Shown: positions 43,843 through 52,983, counted from the stretch's first letter. The stretch: DNA of 64,000 nucleotides from Paractinoplanes pyxinae (GCF_026626335.1 NZ_JAPNTZ010000004.1:434001-498000); one strand, 5' to 3'. Numbers and translations: made by a program. Notes: a model not told the origin generated them from the sequence alone.

Positions 43843-44028
43843 TCAGTCGGCCCGGCCGGGCGGCCCCGCGCCGCCCAGGTTCGCCCGCGGGCGCGCCACC
43901 TGGCGCAACACCACTTGCACGGCCTCGGCCAGCTCCTGGCTGCGGTCGGCCCGCACATCACCGAGGCTGTATCCCTCCAGGGAGATCATCTCGGTGTGCG
44001 AATCGGCAGCGCTGGTGCGCTTGATCAT
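43843..44028 (-). CDS. Candidate RiPP precursor peptide, 61 aa
   Basis: ATG 44028 with GAGG 7 bases upstream. The first ~35 residues are hydrophilic, leader-like (SLEGYSLGDVRADRS, then ELAEAVQVVLRQV). The C-terminal tail ARPRANLGGAGPPGRAD is short, Gly/Pro/Arg-rich and ends in Asp, unlike a folded domain. It is the first gene of the operon and directly precedes the HExxH enzyme. It does not end in FxSxx, so it would be a different precursor class. A second in-frame ATG would give 48 residues. Precursor status is inference from size, position and shape. Confidence 0.55.
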   Translation of the reverse strand: MIKRTSAADSHTEMISLEGYSLGDVRADRSQELAEAVQVVLRQVARPRANLGGAGPPGRAD

Positions 44029-44059
44029 GAGGCGGCCTCGATCGTCCGGGACTAGTCGT

Positions 44060-44123
44060 GTGCAACCTATTGCACGGAAGCGTCTCTACCTACGGTCTGT
44101 AGAAGAATCCAGCCTTAGTGCAA
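44060..44123 (-). promoter_or_regulatory. Promoter and operator of the peptide/HExxH/VMAP/NB-ARC operon
   Basis: GTGCAA-CCTA-TTGCAC (44060-44075) is a perfect 6+6 inverted repeat about 30 bases before the peptide start. A third GTGCAA half-site (44118-44123) reads TTGCAC on the minus strand as a -35, with TACAGA (44101-44096) as -10 after 16 bp. The full inverted repeat would lie just downstream of the transcription start, a repressor-like position. The 434-bp gene-free stretch 44029-44462 also holds TATAAT (44187-44192) and TACCCT (44379-44384) on the plus strand, possible -10 boxes for the GGDEF-EAL gene. Confidence 0.5.
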
Positions 44124-44462
44124 CGCGATCATTCCGCCCATGGGGCGTTTTCTCGCATATCGGGTGCGTTCGGTGGGAACCACGCGTATAATGCCGTGAA
44201 ACGCGCGCCCTGAGAAGTACCGCCACGCCCAGACTTTGCAGACTTCCGGTTCGTGGCCGGCTCCTCCGTCCGTTCCGCGGCCGAGCGGGTTCCCACGGGG
44301 TGACGCGCCGGTGCGATCCGGCTCCTTCCGGTTGGTTCGATCGTCCGTTCGTCTCTCGCTTCGCCCGGGTGGGCGGTTTACCCTGTGGCGCGGGCAGCAC
44401 CGCGATCTTCTCAACCGCGGCGGTGACGAGCCGATGGGATCGATGTGGAGAGGACCCGGGGC

Positions 44463-46742
44463 ATGGCGGCGGCGACGGTACCGCCGTTCCGCCTGACGCG
44501 CGCGATCGTCGTCGCCGCGGTCGTCCTCGTGGTGTCCTGCCTCTGGTTCGCCGGTGGGTTGCTGCGGCAGACCCCGACGCTGCTGGGCTGGCTTCCGTTG
44601 CTGGTCAGTGTGCCGCTGGCCGCGGCCACCTCGTGGCGCGCCTCGCACGACGGGCGTAGCTACTGGCGGTACGCCTCGGCGGGAATTGTGCTCATCGGCC
44701 TCGGCGCGGCTTCCAACGCGTACGACTATCTGACCGGCGCCCAGCAAGGGCAGCACATCAGTGGGGTCACCGCCACCGTGTACGTGAGCGGGCTGGCCGT
44801 GTTCCTGCTGGGGCTGCTGCGCATCCCGGGGGCGCGGCGCTCGCGCATCGAGTGGATCCGGTTCGGGCTCGACATCGCCACCGTGCTGGCCACCGTCCTC
44901 ACCTTCGCCTGGCATCTGGCCTATCCGCGCTGGGAGAAGTGGATGGGCGGGGGCCTGGCCGACTCCGCCTCGGTGTCGATCGTCCTGGCCGCCGGTGTCA
45001 TCTGCGTCTTCGCCTTCGTCAAGGTGGCCTTCACCGGCACCGGGCCGATCGACCGGCGGGCGCTGCACCTGCTGGCGGCGACGGGCGCGATCGGGGCGGG
45101 CGGCGGGTCGCTGGCGCCGCTGCTGGCCGACAAGCCGTACCTGAACACCGCGCACGTGCTGTTGCCGGCCTGCTGCCTCTTCCTCTGCCTGGCCGCCGAC
45201 CGGCAGATCCGGGCGACCCGGGTCGGCCATCCGCTGCCGCGACCGCCCATGCGGCGGCTCAGCCACATGCCGTACGCGGCCGTGCTGGCCACCGGCGGGC
45301 TGCTGCTCACGAGCGCGGTCGAGCACTCGGCCGACCAGCTGGCCATCGCCATCGGCTCGGTCACCGTCACGCTGCTGGTCGCCACTCGGCAGCTGGTGGC
45401 CCTGCGCGACAACGCCCGGCTGCTCGACGACCTCGACGCCCGGCAGCGCGAGCTGGTGCACCAGGCCGGCCACGACGCGCTCACCGGGCTGGCCAACCGC
45501 ACCGTGCTGACCCGCGAGATCACCGCCGCCCTGGACGACGACCCGGGCGACGTCACCGTGGCCCTGATCGACCTGGACGACTTCAAGGCCATCAACGACG
45601 ACCTGGGCCATGCGGTGGGCGACGAGCTGCTGACCGCGGTGGCCGCGACCGTCGAGAACGAGCTGCCGGCCGGCGGCGTGGCGGCCCGGCTCGGCGGCGA
45701 CGAGTACGCGCTGCTGCTGCGCGGGGACGCGGCCCGCACGCTGGCCGCGATCGCCTGCCGCCTGCGCCGCCCGCTGCACGCCGGCGGGCACGAGCTGGTC
45801 GTCGAGGCGAGCATCGGCCTGGCCCCGGCCCGCGACGGCGACACCGCCGACGAGCTGCTGCGCCGGGCCGACGTGGCCATGTACGAGGCCAAGGGGCAGG
45901 GCAAGGGCCGCCAGGTCACGTACGCCACGGCGATGGACCAGCGCACCGCCGAGCAGTCCCGCCTGGCCGCCGACCTGCGGATCGCCCTCGACACCGACCA
46001 GCTGACCCTGCTCTACCAGCCGATCGTCACGATGCCGGGCGGCGAGCTGTACGGCGTCGAGGCCCTGCTGCGCTGGCAGCACCCCGAGCGCGGCCCGATC
46101 GGCCCCGACGTGTTCATCCCGGCCGCCGAGCGCACCGGCCTGATCGTGCCGCTGGGCGCCTGGGTGCTCGAGGAGGCGTGCCGCCAGGCGGTGCGCTGGC
46201 GGGCCGAGCTGGGCCCGGCCGCCCCGGCCACGGTCACCGTGAACGTGTCGGCCCGCCAGCTGCGCGAGGCCGGCTTCGCGGACGAGGTGGCGGCCGTCCT
46301 GTGCCGCACGGGCCTGCCCCCCGAGGTGCTGACGGTCGAGGTCACCGAGACGGCCGTGTTCGACGGCGGCACCGCGCTGACCGAGGTCCGGGCGATCGCG
46401 GCGCTGGGCGTGAAGATCGCCCTGGACGACTTCGGCACCGGCCACTCGTCGCTGGGCCTGCTGCGCACCTGCCCGGCCGACGTGCTCAAGGTCGACAAGT
46501 CGTTCGTCGATGACGTGACCGGCGGCGGCCCGCAGGCCGTGGTGGTGGCCGCGCTGATCGGCATCTGCGAAGGCCTGGGCCTGCGCGCGGTGGCCGAGGG
46601 CGTCGAGACGGCCGAGCAGGCGGCCGAGTTGCAGCGCCTCGGCTACCGCTACGCCCAGGGCTTCCACTACGGCCGCCCCATGCCGGCGTCGGCGGTGGCC
46701 GGTTACCGCCCGGCCACCGCGCAACGCCGGATCGCCGCCTAG
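44463..46742 (+). CDS. Membrane GGDEF-EAL protein (cyclic di-GMP turnover)
   Basis: 759 residues from ATG 44463 (a GTG at 44445 is also in frame). About eight N-terminal membrane helices (10-310) form a sensor of the MASE type. The GGDEF domain has [15 protein letters not shown] [10 protein letters not shown] and GGDEY (411-415), so cyclase activity is plausible. The EAL domain has EALLRW (533-538), [23 protein letters not shown] and EGVET, all expected for an active phosphodiesterase. Both activities appear intact. The stop shares CTAG with the convergent SDR gene. Confidence 0.92.
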   Translation: MAAATVPPFRLTRAIVVAAVVLVVSCLWFAGGLLRQTPTLLGWLPLLVSVPLAAATSWRASHDGRSYWRYASAGIVLIGLGAASNAYDYLTGAQQGQHISGVTATVYVSGLAVFLLGLLRIPGARRSRIEWIRFGLDIATVLATVLTFAWHLAYPRWEKWMGGGLADSASVSIVLAAGVICVFAFVKVAFTGTGPIDRRALHLLAATGAIGAGGGSLAPLLADKPYLNTAHVLLPACCLFLCLAADRQIRATRVGHPLPRPPMRRLSHMPYAAVLATGGLLLTSAVEHSADQLAIAIGSVTVTLLVATRQLVALRDNARLLDDLDARQRELVHQAGHDALTGLANRTVLTREITAALDDDPGDVTVALIDLDDFKAINDDLGHAVGDELLTAVAATVENELPAGGVAARLGGDEYALLLRGDAARTLAAIACRLRRPLHAGGHELVVEASIGLAPARDGDTADELLRRADVAMYEAKGQGKGRQVTYATAMDQRTAEQSRLAADLRIALDTDQLTLLYQPIVTMPGGELYGVEALLRWQHPERGPIGPDVFIPAAERTGLIVPLGAWVLEEACRQAVRWRAELGPAAPATVTVNVSARQLREAGFADEVAAVLCRTGLPPEVLTVEVTETAVFDGGTALTEVRAIAALGVKIALDDFGTGHSSLGLLRTCPADVLKVDKSFVDDVTGGGPQAVVVAALIGICEGLGLRAVAEGVETAEQAAELQRLGYRYAQGFHYGRPMPASAVAGYRPATAQRRIAA

Positions 46743-47446
46743 ATCTGGCTCAACGGCCGGACCTGCAGTTCGTTGACGACGACGTGGGCCGGGCGGCTCA
46801 CGACGTGCAGGATCGAGGCGGCCACGTCCTCGCTGTCGAGGTTGCGCTGGCCCGCCATGACCCCCTCGACGCCGTCGCGGATGGCCGGGTCGCCGATGCT
46901 CGCCGGAAGCTCGGTGGCGGTGTAGCCGGGCTCGACGACGCTCACGCGGATGCCCCGGTCGCTGATCTCCTTGCGAAAGGCGTCGGAGAACGCGCATACG
47001 CCGAACTTGGTCGCGTTGTAGGCGGCCGCACCGGCAAAGGTCTCCCGGCCGCCGACCGACGAGATGGTGACGACGTCGCCTCCGCCCGCCTCGGCCAGAT
47101 GCGGGAGCGCGGCGTGGGTGACGAGCATCAGGCCGAGCAGGTTGGTGTCCAGCGCATGGCGCCAGGTGGTCACGTCGGCGCCCAGCACGGGCCCCAGCGG
47201 CATGATGCCGGCCGCGTTCACAACCAGGTCGAGGCCGCCGAACTCCTTCGCGGCGGCGGCGACGGCGGTCCGGATCGAGGCCTCGTCGGTGACGTCGAGG
47301 GCCAGGTTCAGGTCGCCGTCGAGCCGGCCGGTGCGGCGGGCGCCGGCGGCCACCCGGGCTCCCGCGTCGCGCAGGGCCCGCACGGTGGCGGCGCCGATTC
47401 CGGAGGAGGCGCCCGTGACCAGGGCGCGTCGGTTCTTCAGATCCAT
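46739..47446 (-). CDS. Classical short-chain dehydrogenase/reductase
   Basis: 235 residues; ATG 47446 behind GGAGG. The cofactor motif TGASSGIG (11-18), NNAG-like NAAG (77-80), Ser130 and Tyr143-x3-Lys147 (YNATK) are complete. Substrate unknown. It is divergent from an HTH regulator across a 7-bp inverted repeat, so is probably that regulator's target. Confidence 0.88.
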   Translation of the reverse strand: MDLKNRRALVTGASSGIGAATVRALRDAGARVAAGARRTGRLDGDLNLALDVTDEASIRTAVAAAAKEFGGLDLVVNAAGIMPLGPVLGADVTTWRHALDTNLLGLMLVTHAALPHLAEAGGGDVVTISSVGGRETFAGAAAYNATKFGVCAFSDAFRKEISDRGIRVSVVEPGYTATELPASIGDPAIRDGVEGVMAGQRNLDSEDVAASILHVVSRPAHVVVNELQVRPLSQI

Positions 47447-47477
47447 GCCCTCCAGCCTGGGCGCGGCGGCGGCGTTT

Positions 47478-47541
47478 CCCCAGGCCCGCTCATTCCTGGG
47501 GGTCGCGGGGCCAGTTTTCCGGCCGCCGCCCGGCCTACCGT
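47478..47541. promoter_or_regulatory. Operator and leaderless promoter between SDR and HTH genes
   Basis: CCCCAGG-N10-CCTGGGG (47478-47501) is a perfect 7-bp inverted repeat between the divergent genes. TACCGT (47536-47541) lies 6 bases before the HTH gene GTG at 47548, so that gene should be leaderless. Confidence 0.5.
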
Positions 47542-47547
47542 GGGGAG

Positions 47548-48360
47548 GTGGGTGGAGATCTGGCCGAGTTCCTACGGGCACGCCGGGCGCTGGTCGGGCC
47601 GGCGGCCGTGGGGCTGGTCGCCGGTGGTCGGCGGCACGTGCGCGGGCTGCGGCGCGAGGAACTGGCCCTGGTGGCCGGCATCAGCGTCGATTACTACGTA
47701 CGCCTCGAGCAGGGCCGCGACCGTCATCCGTCGCCCGAGGTGGTGACGGCCCTGGCCCGGGCCCTGCGGCTGGACGCCGATGCCGCCGCGCACCTGCATC
47801 GGCTGGCCTCGGTGTCCGTGCCCGCGACCGCGCGCACGGGTCAGGTTCGCCCGTCGGTGGCCCGGCTCGTCGACACGTCGCCGTGGCCGGTGGTGCTGCT
47901 CGACCACACCCTGACCGTGCTGCGGGCCAATGAGCTCGCGCCGCTGGTTCACCCGGGCTGGCGAGAGGGCCGCAACCTGGTCCGCGACGCCTTCCTCGAT
48001 CCCGTGGTGACCGGGCGGCACGTGGAGGCCGCCGACGTGCGCGCCGAGTGCGTGGCCGCGCTGCGGTCGGCGGCCGGCGTCTTCCCGGACGACGAGGCAC
48101 TGCAGCGCCTGGTGGGTGAGCTGTCGGTGCGCAGCGCCGAGTTCCGTGAGCTCTGGGCGCGGGCCGGCGTCACCTATTGCCGTACGGGCCGGAAGCTCTT
48201 CGACCACCCGGATGTGGGCCGCCTGTGCCTCGACTACGAGACGCTCGACGTCGGGGAGGCCGGCGGTCAGCGGCTGCTGATCCACTCGGCCGAACCGGGC
48301 ACCCCCGACGGCGACAAGCTCGCCCTGATCAGGCCAGGCCACCCATTCCCGGGTCGCTGA
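47548..48360 (+). CDS. XRE-type helix-turn-helix regulator with MmyB-like ligand-binding domain
   Basis: 270 residues. The N-terminal HTH includes GLRREELALVAGISVDYYVR, LEQGRDRHPSPEVVTALARA and the following helix (up to ~80). The remainder has the MmyB pattern PWPVVLLDHTLTVLRANELA, then LVGELSVRSAEFRELWA. MmyB-like regulators commonly sit next to an SDR gene that they repress, as here. The 3' end overlaps the convergent phospholipase gene by 32 bp. Confidence 0.9.
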   Translation: MGGDLAEFLRARRALVGPAAVGLVAGGRRHVRGLRREELALVAGISVDYYVRLEQGRDRHPSPEVVTALARALRLDADAAAHLHRLASVSVPATARTGQVRPSVARLVDTSPWPVVLLDHTLTVLRANELAPLVHPGWREGRNLVRDAFLDPVVTGRHVEAADVRAECVAALRSAAGVFPDDEALQRLVGELSVRSAEFRELWARAGVTYCRTGRKLFDHPDVGRLCLDYETLDVGEAGGQRLLIHSAEPGTPDGDKLALIRPGHPFPGR

Positions 48361-50347
48361 TGCTCTCGTGGCCGTCCTCCAGGTGGCCGGCGTAGCGGCG
48401 TTCCAGGCCCTCGGCGGTCACGGTCACGTCGTACCAGCCGTGGGTCTTGGTGGTGTGCCGCCTCTCGGTGTGCTTGTCGCCGGGGCGGACGGCCACGGTG
48501 GTGACCCGGCGGGTGTAGCGGTCGGCCACCTTGACCAGGGCACGGGCCGGGCCGGCGTTGCTGATCTCGAGCACGTCGTCGTGGGCGCGCACCTCGACCG
48601 TGGGCTTGCCGGCCCTGCCCTGGTAGTGGCGGTAGAAGCCGTTGGGGCCGCGAACTTCCAGGTCGTACGCCGCGGTGGTGGGCCACATGCCGGTGAGCCG
48701 CTTGCGGGGCTCGACCGTGTACGTGCGGGGCTCGTGGGCCGGGTCGGCCGAGTGCACCTGGAAGACCGCGGCGGCCCGGCCGGTGTTGCGGAACTCGATC
48801 GTGAAGCCGGTGGCCGAGGCCTTGCCGTCGGCATGCAGCTCGTACGGCAGGGCGCGGGCCGGGCGGACGCCGCGCTCTTGCTCGGGCAGGCTCGGGTCGG
48901 CCGGGGGCACCGGCACGTCGTCGGGCCGGCGGGTCAGCTCGGCCGGCTTGAACGAGTCCGTGCCGGGCAGGTCGGCTCGGCGGCGGTTCGGGTGCTTGAA
49001 ATCGAACACGCTGGTCAGGTCGCCTGCCACCGCCCGGCGCCACGGCGTGATGTTCGGCTCGCGGGTGCCGAAGCGCCGCTCCAGGAACCGGATCAGCGAG
49101 GTGTGGTCGAACAGTTCCGAGTTGACCCAGCCGCCCCGCGTCCACGGCGACACCACGATGGTGGGGACGCGGATGCCGAAGCCGTACGGGCCGGTGGGGT
49201 GGTTCGCGCTGCCCGGGAAGATCTCGTTGGTGGTGGCGACGGTCGAGCGGCCCGGGTCGGGGGTCGGCGGCACCAGGTGGTCGAAGAAGCCACCCTCCTC
49301 GTCGTACGTGATGACGAGGGCCATCTTGCTCCAGACCTCAGGGTTCGCGGCGAGGATGTCGATGACCCGCGAGACGTACCACTCGCCGTAGTGCGGGCCC
49401 CAGTTCGGGTGCTCGGTGTAGGCCTCGGGCGCCACGATCCAGCTGACCGCCGGCAGCCGGCCGTTCTCGACGTCCGTACGGAAATCGGTCAGCAGTTTTT
49501 CCGGATCGCGGCCCAGCTGCGAGATCTCGGTGCCCACCTTGGCCCGGTCGAACAGCGGGTTGCCGGGCTGCGCGTTCTGGTACTGGTGGAAGTAGAGCAG
49601 CGAGTTGTCGCCGTAGTTGCCGATGAACGGGTCGCTGGTCCAGCCCCACGAGCCGGCCGCGGTCAGGCCGATGCCGGTGTCCTGATAGATCTTCCACGGC
49701 ACCCCGGCCCGCTCGAGCCTTTCCGGGTACGTCGTCCAGTCGTAGCCGGCCTCGGCGTTGTCCACGACCGGGCCGCCGCCCTGGCCGTCGTTGCCGACCC
49801 AGCCCGTCCACATGTGATAGCGGTTGGGGTCGGTCGAGCCCAGCAGCGAGCAGAAGTAGTTGTCGCACACGGTGAACGCGTCGGCCAGGGCGAAGTGGTA
49901 CGGCAGGTCGGCCCGGGTGTGGTGGGTCATCGTCTGCACGCCCTTGTTGGGCACCCAGCGGTCGTACCGGCCGCCGTTGAACGCGTCGTGCGTGTCGTTC
50001 CAGCCGTGCGGCGGATCGGGCAGGAAGGTGTCGCCCATGTCCGGCACCTCGGGCCGGAACGGCAGCAGCTCGCCGTCGCCGTGAGGCTGATGCCAGACGC
50101 TCTTGCCGGAATTGAGGCGTACGGGATGGGGGTCGGCGAAGCCGCGGACCCCGCGCATCGTCCCGAAGTAGTGGTCGAACGACCGGTTCTCCTGCATCAG
50201 GAAGATGACGTGCTCGACGTCCTCGATGCTGCCCTTGCGGTTGTTGGCCGGGATGGCCAGAGCCTTGTCGAGGCTGCCGGGCACGGCCGAGGCCACCGCC
50301 GGCATGCCGAGCATCTGCAGGAAAGTCCGGCGATCCAGTTCGGCCAT
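48329..50347 (-). CDS. Tat-exported phosphocholine-specific phospholipase C
   Basis: 672 residues. A twin-arginine signal (LDRRTFLQMLG, 5-15) starts the protein. The alkaline-phosphatase-fold catalytic domain has HVIFLMQENRSFDHYFG (46-62), with the catalytic Glu/Asn pair of the PLC/acid phosphatase family, VCDNYFCSLLGSTDPNR and YDEEGGFFDHLVPP. Two C-terminal DUF756-type beta domains (about 490-655) follow. It cleaves phosphatidylcholine or sphingomyelin outside the cell. Together with the PLA2 upstream it gives this strain two secreted phospholipases within 24 kb. Confidence 0.92.
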   Translation of the reverse strand: MAELDRRTFLQMLGMPAVASAVPGSLDKALAIPANNRKGSIEDVEHVIFLMQENRSFDHYFGTMRGVRGFADPHPVRLNSGKSVWHQPHGDGELLPFRPEVPDMGDTFLPDPPHGWNDTHDAFNGGRYDRWVPNKGVQTMTHHTRADLPYHFALADAFTVCDNYFCSLLGSTDPNRYHMWTGWVGNDGQGGGPVVDNAEAGYDWTTYPERLERAGVPWKIYQDTGIGLTAAGSWGWTSDPFIGNYGDNSLLYFHQYQNAQPGNPLFDRAKVGTEISQLGRDPEKLLTDFRTDVENGRLPAVSWIVAPEAYTEHPNWGPHYGEWYVSRVIDILAANPEVWSKMALVITYDEEGGFFDHLVPPTPDPGRSTVATTNEIFPGSANHPTGPYGFGIRVPTIVVSPWTRGGWVNSELFDHTSLIRFLERRFGTREPNITPWRRAVAGDLTSVFDFKHPNRRRADLPGTDSFKPAELTRRPDDVPVPPADPSLPEQERGVRPARALPYELHADGKASATGFTIEFRNTGRAAAVFQVHSADPAHEPRTYTVEPRKRLTGMWPTTAAYDLEVRGPNGFYRHYQGRAGKPTVEVRAHDDVLEISNAGPARALVKVADRYTRRVTTVAVRPGDKHTERRHTTKTHGWYDVTVTAEGLERRYAGHLEDGHESISDPGMGGLA

Positions 50348-50515
50348 CGGAGATCAACCCCTCGCGTTCGCAAGTCGGAGACGCGCGAACGCTAACGGCG
50401 CCAGGTGGCCCGGACATATACAGAAGTCGATTATCTATCGACGGGCGGCTGACGACGCCGACTTGCGCCGCCGGGAGCAGAACTTCGGTCTGGCGAATAA
50501 AAAGATCTCGATGGC

Positions 50516-50544
50516 TTGACTAAAGCTTCCGTTCTCCGAGGATG
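50516..50544 (+). promoter_or_regulatory. Candidate promoter of the CopC-domain gene
   Basis: TTGACT (50516-50521), 17-bp spacer, AGGATG (50539-50544), five bases before the ATG at 50550. It is preceded by an AT-rich stretch (GAATAAAAAGATC). Confidence 0.4.
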
Positions 50545-50549
50545 GGGCG

Positions 50550-52160
50550 ATGGGACGTATCCGCCGAGTTGTCCTGGCGTGCGCCGCCGCCGTCGCCGTC
50601 GCGTTTGCTTTGCCCGCGCCGGCCTCCGCGCACGGCACGCTGGCCATGTCGAACCCGGTCAGCGGGTCGACGGTGAGCGCGCCGCCGGCGAGTGTGGAGC
50701 TGTTCTTCACCGAGAAGGTGCCGGACTACGCGTACTTCACGATCACCGCGCCGGGCGGCGAACGGGTCGACAACGGGTGGGAGCACGCCAGTCCGCGCCC
50801 GCTGGACAAGCCGGTCACCGAGTACTTCATGGAGGGTGGCAAGTTCGAGCCGCGGCAGTACACGACCGGGTTCCCGGCCCGGGTGCGGATCGCTCACCTG
50901 CCGGCGACGGGGGAGTACAAGGTCGACTACCAGTCGCGGGCGTCGGACGGGGACAACGTCCACGGGACGGTGACCTTCAAGTACACCGGGCCGGCCACGC
51001 CCGCCCCGGCCGGCTGGACGCCGCCGACCAACCAGGCCGACCCGGCCCTCACCGGAGGCGCCCCGGCCGCTCCCAGCGCGGCGGCTGCGGCCCCGCTCGC
51101 AAGCGCGCCGCCGGCCGACGGCGGCACCAATTGGCTCGGCTGGCTGGGCGGCGTGGCAGCCGTACTAGCGGCGGTGGCCGGGTTCGTCCTCTGGCGGCGA
51201 CGTACGCCCCAGGACCCGGCGCCTAAAGCCGGCGCGACGAAGGCGGATGCGGCGACGGCGCGCGGACCGGTTCCGGTGGTGCCGATCGCGGTCGGCGCGG
51301 TAGTCGTCGCGCTCATCGGCGGCTACGCGCTGGGCCGGGCAACCGCCGAGCCGCAGCAGACCGCGGCCGCCGCGCCGAGGCCGGTGGCGCCCGCAGCGCA
51401 GTCCATGACCGGGCATCAGCACGGAGGCGGCGACGGCGGAACCGCTACGGTCGAGGCGATGGGCACGACGGTCAGCTCCGGCGGGTACACCCTGCAGCCC
51501 GTACGCCGTTCGCAGCCGGCCGGCCAGACCCTCGACTACGCCTTCCGTATCGTCGGCGCCGACCGCCGGCCGGCCACCCGCTTCGCCGTCGTGCACGACA
51601 AGCCCCTGCACCTGGTGGTGGCCGGCCGTGACCTCGGCGGCTTCCAGCACCTGCACCCCACCATGTCGCCCGACGGCCTGTGGTCGGTGCCGCTGGCCCT
51701 GCCCGAGCCGGGCGCCTACCGCGTCTTCGCCGACTTCACCGTGGCCACCGCCGGCGGCGCCACCACCCCGCTCGTGCTCGGCGTCGACCACACCGTGCCC
51801 GGCGCCGCCACCGGGACCGCCCTGCCGGCCGCCGCCGCCCAGGCCACGGCCGGACCGCACGCGGTCACGATGGAGGGCTTGCCCAAGGCGGGAGCCACCG
51901 TCCCCGTCTCGTTCCGGGTGGCCCGCGCCGGCGCCCCCGGCCCGGCGACGCTCGAACGCTACTTGGGCTCCTACGGCCACCTGGTCGTTCTGCGGGAGGG
52001 CGACCTCGGCTACGTCCACGTGCACCCCGACCCGGAGCTGGCCGACGGCGCGATCCGCTTCAACGTCTCGGTGCCCGGGGCCGGCCGCTACCGCGCTTTC
52101 CTCGAGTTCCAGGTCGAGGGCAAGGTCAACCGGGCCGAGTTCACACTGGATCTGACCTGA
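50550..52160 (+). CDS. CopC-domain copper-resistance-like protein with large extracytoplasmic C-terminus
   Basis: 536 residues. A signal peptide (1-27) ends ASA and the mature protein starts with His28, as in CopC. There, the N-terminal His is a Cu(II) ligand (HGTLAMSNPVSGSTV, 28-42). The CopC domain runs to ~146. An Ala/Pro linker, a membrane helix (~193-213), a basic loop and a second helix (~246-267) follow. A ~250-residue C-terminal region has MTGHQHGG, FQHLHPTMSPDGLW and YVHVHPDPE His-rich motifs. CopD-type multi-helix domain is absent. Probably periplasm-facing copper handling (inference). Confidence 0.8.
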   Translation: MGRIRRVVLACAAAVAVAFALPAPASAHGTLAMSNPVSGSTVSAPPASVELFFTEKVPDYAYFTITAPGGERVDNGWEHASPRPLDKPVTEYFMEGGKFEPRQYTTGFPARVRIAHLPATGEYKVDYQSRASDGDNVHGTVTFKYTGPATPAPAGWTPPTNQADPALTGGAPAAPSAAAAAPLASAPPADGGTNWLGWLGGVAAVLAAVAGFVLWRRRTPQDPAPKAGATKADAATARGPVPVVPIAVGAVVVALIGGYALGRATAEPQQTAAAAPRPVAPAAQSMTGHQHGGGDGGTATVEAMGTTVSSGGYTLQPVRRSQPAGQTLDYAFRIVGADRRPATRFAVVHDKPLHLVVAGRDLGGFQHLHPTMSPDGLWSVPLALPEPGAYRVFADFTVATAGGATTPLVLGVDHTVPGAATGTALPAAAAQATAGPHAVTMEGLPKAGATVPVSFRVARAGAPGPATLERYLGSYGHLVVLREGDLGYVHVHPDPELADGAIRFNVSVPGAGRYRAFLEFQVEGKVNRAEFTLDLT

Positions 52161-52983
52161 CGGCGGCGGCCAGTCGCGGGTCGGCCAGCAGCGTGACGTG
52201 GTTGGCCGGCACCCGCTCGCTGGTCAGGCGGGGCGCCACCTCGGCCGCCCGGGCCAGGGCGTTCGCGCTCAGGAAGGCCGCCGCCCCGTCGTGCGCCCCA
52301 TGGGTTGCGGCCAGGACGTGCAGTGGCGCCTTCATATCCCGTACGGCGGGAAGGGTTGACCGGCCCGTCAGGCTGTCCACCGCGTCGGTGACGAGGCGGC
52401 GCCGATCGAGCCGGGCCCGCCCGTTGCCGTCGAGCAGATAGACCGCCCAGTCCCGCACCATGGGCCGCAGATCAGGCTGCCGCACCACGGCCTTGCCCTC
52501 GATGGCCTGCACGAACGCGTCCGGGCTGCGCCACCGCCACCCGAGCAGCCACCCCTGCACGGTGAAGATCGCCCGCACCACCGGCCGCCGCATCAGCAAC
52601 GAGGGATCGGGCGCCACGCCCCCGTCGGCCAGCACAATCTTGCGCACGCGGTCGCCCAGCGACGCCGCCACCAGGGGCGCCAGGAAGGCTCCCATCGAGT
52701 GCCCGACCAGGATGACGTCGTCCAGCCGCAACTCGTCGGCCAGCGCCACCACCGCCTCGGCGTGCCCGGCCAGCCCCGGCCCGGCCGCGACCCGCACCGA
52801 CCCGCCGCGACCGGGCAGATCGGGCGCCACCACACGAAACTCCGGCAGCGCCTCGGCCAGCCCCGCCCACACCTGCGAGGTGCTGGTCAGCCCGTGCAAC
52901 GCCAGCACCACCGGCGCCGCGTTAGGCCCCCACTCGGCGCAGCTGAGCCCCGCCACCACCCGCCGCGCCGCCTGCTCCGTCAT
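52141..52983 (-). CDS. Alpha/beta hydrolase
   Basis: 280 residues. Oxyanion region ALHGLTST, nucleophile elbow GHSMGAF with Ser96, acid in the LHVLAATHGAHDG region, and C-terminal His262 in PANHVTLL. The fold is complete but the substrate cannot be read; esterase, lactonase or haloperoxidase-like roles are all possible. It is convergent with and overlaps the CopC gene by 20 bp. Confidence 0.85.
   Translation of the reverse strand: MTEQAARRVVAGLSCAEWGPNAAPVVLALHGLTSTSQVWAGLAEALPEFRVVAPDLPGRGGSVRVAAGPGLAGHAEAVVALADELRLDDVILVGHSMGAFLAPLVAASLGDRVRKIVLADGGVAPDPSLLMRRPVVRAIFTVQGWLLGWRWRSPDAFVQAIEGKAVVRQPDLRPMVRDWAVYLLDGNGRARLDRRRLVTDAVDSLTGRSTLPAVRDMKAPLHVLAATHGAHDGAAAFLSANALARAAEVAPRLTSERVPANHVTLLADPRLAAAVRSDPV

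Noticed and set aside
43843..44028. Calling the 61-aa peptide FxsA (FxSxx-COOH)
   Set aside because: The C-terminus is GPPGRAD, not F-x-S-x-x, and no FxsB radical SAM gene is present in the window.
44086..44400. 104-codon frame on the minus strand in the 434-bp gene-free stretch
   Set aside because: Arg/Pro/Ser-rich translation, no ribosome-binding site, and it would overlap the putative promoter of the peptide operon.
48368..50395. 675-codon open frame on the plus strand
   Set aside because: Antisense to the phospholipase C gene, whose Tat signal and catalytic motifs are unambiguous.
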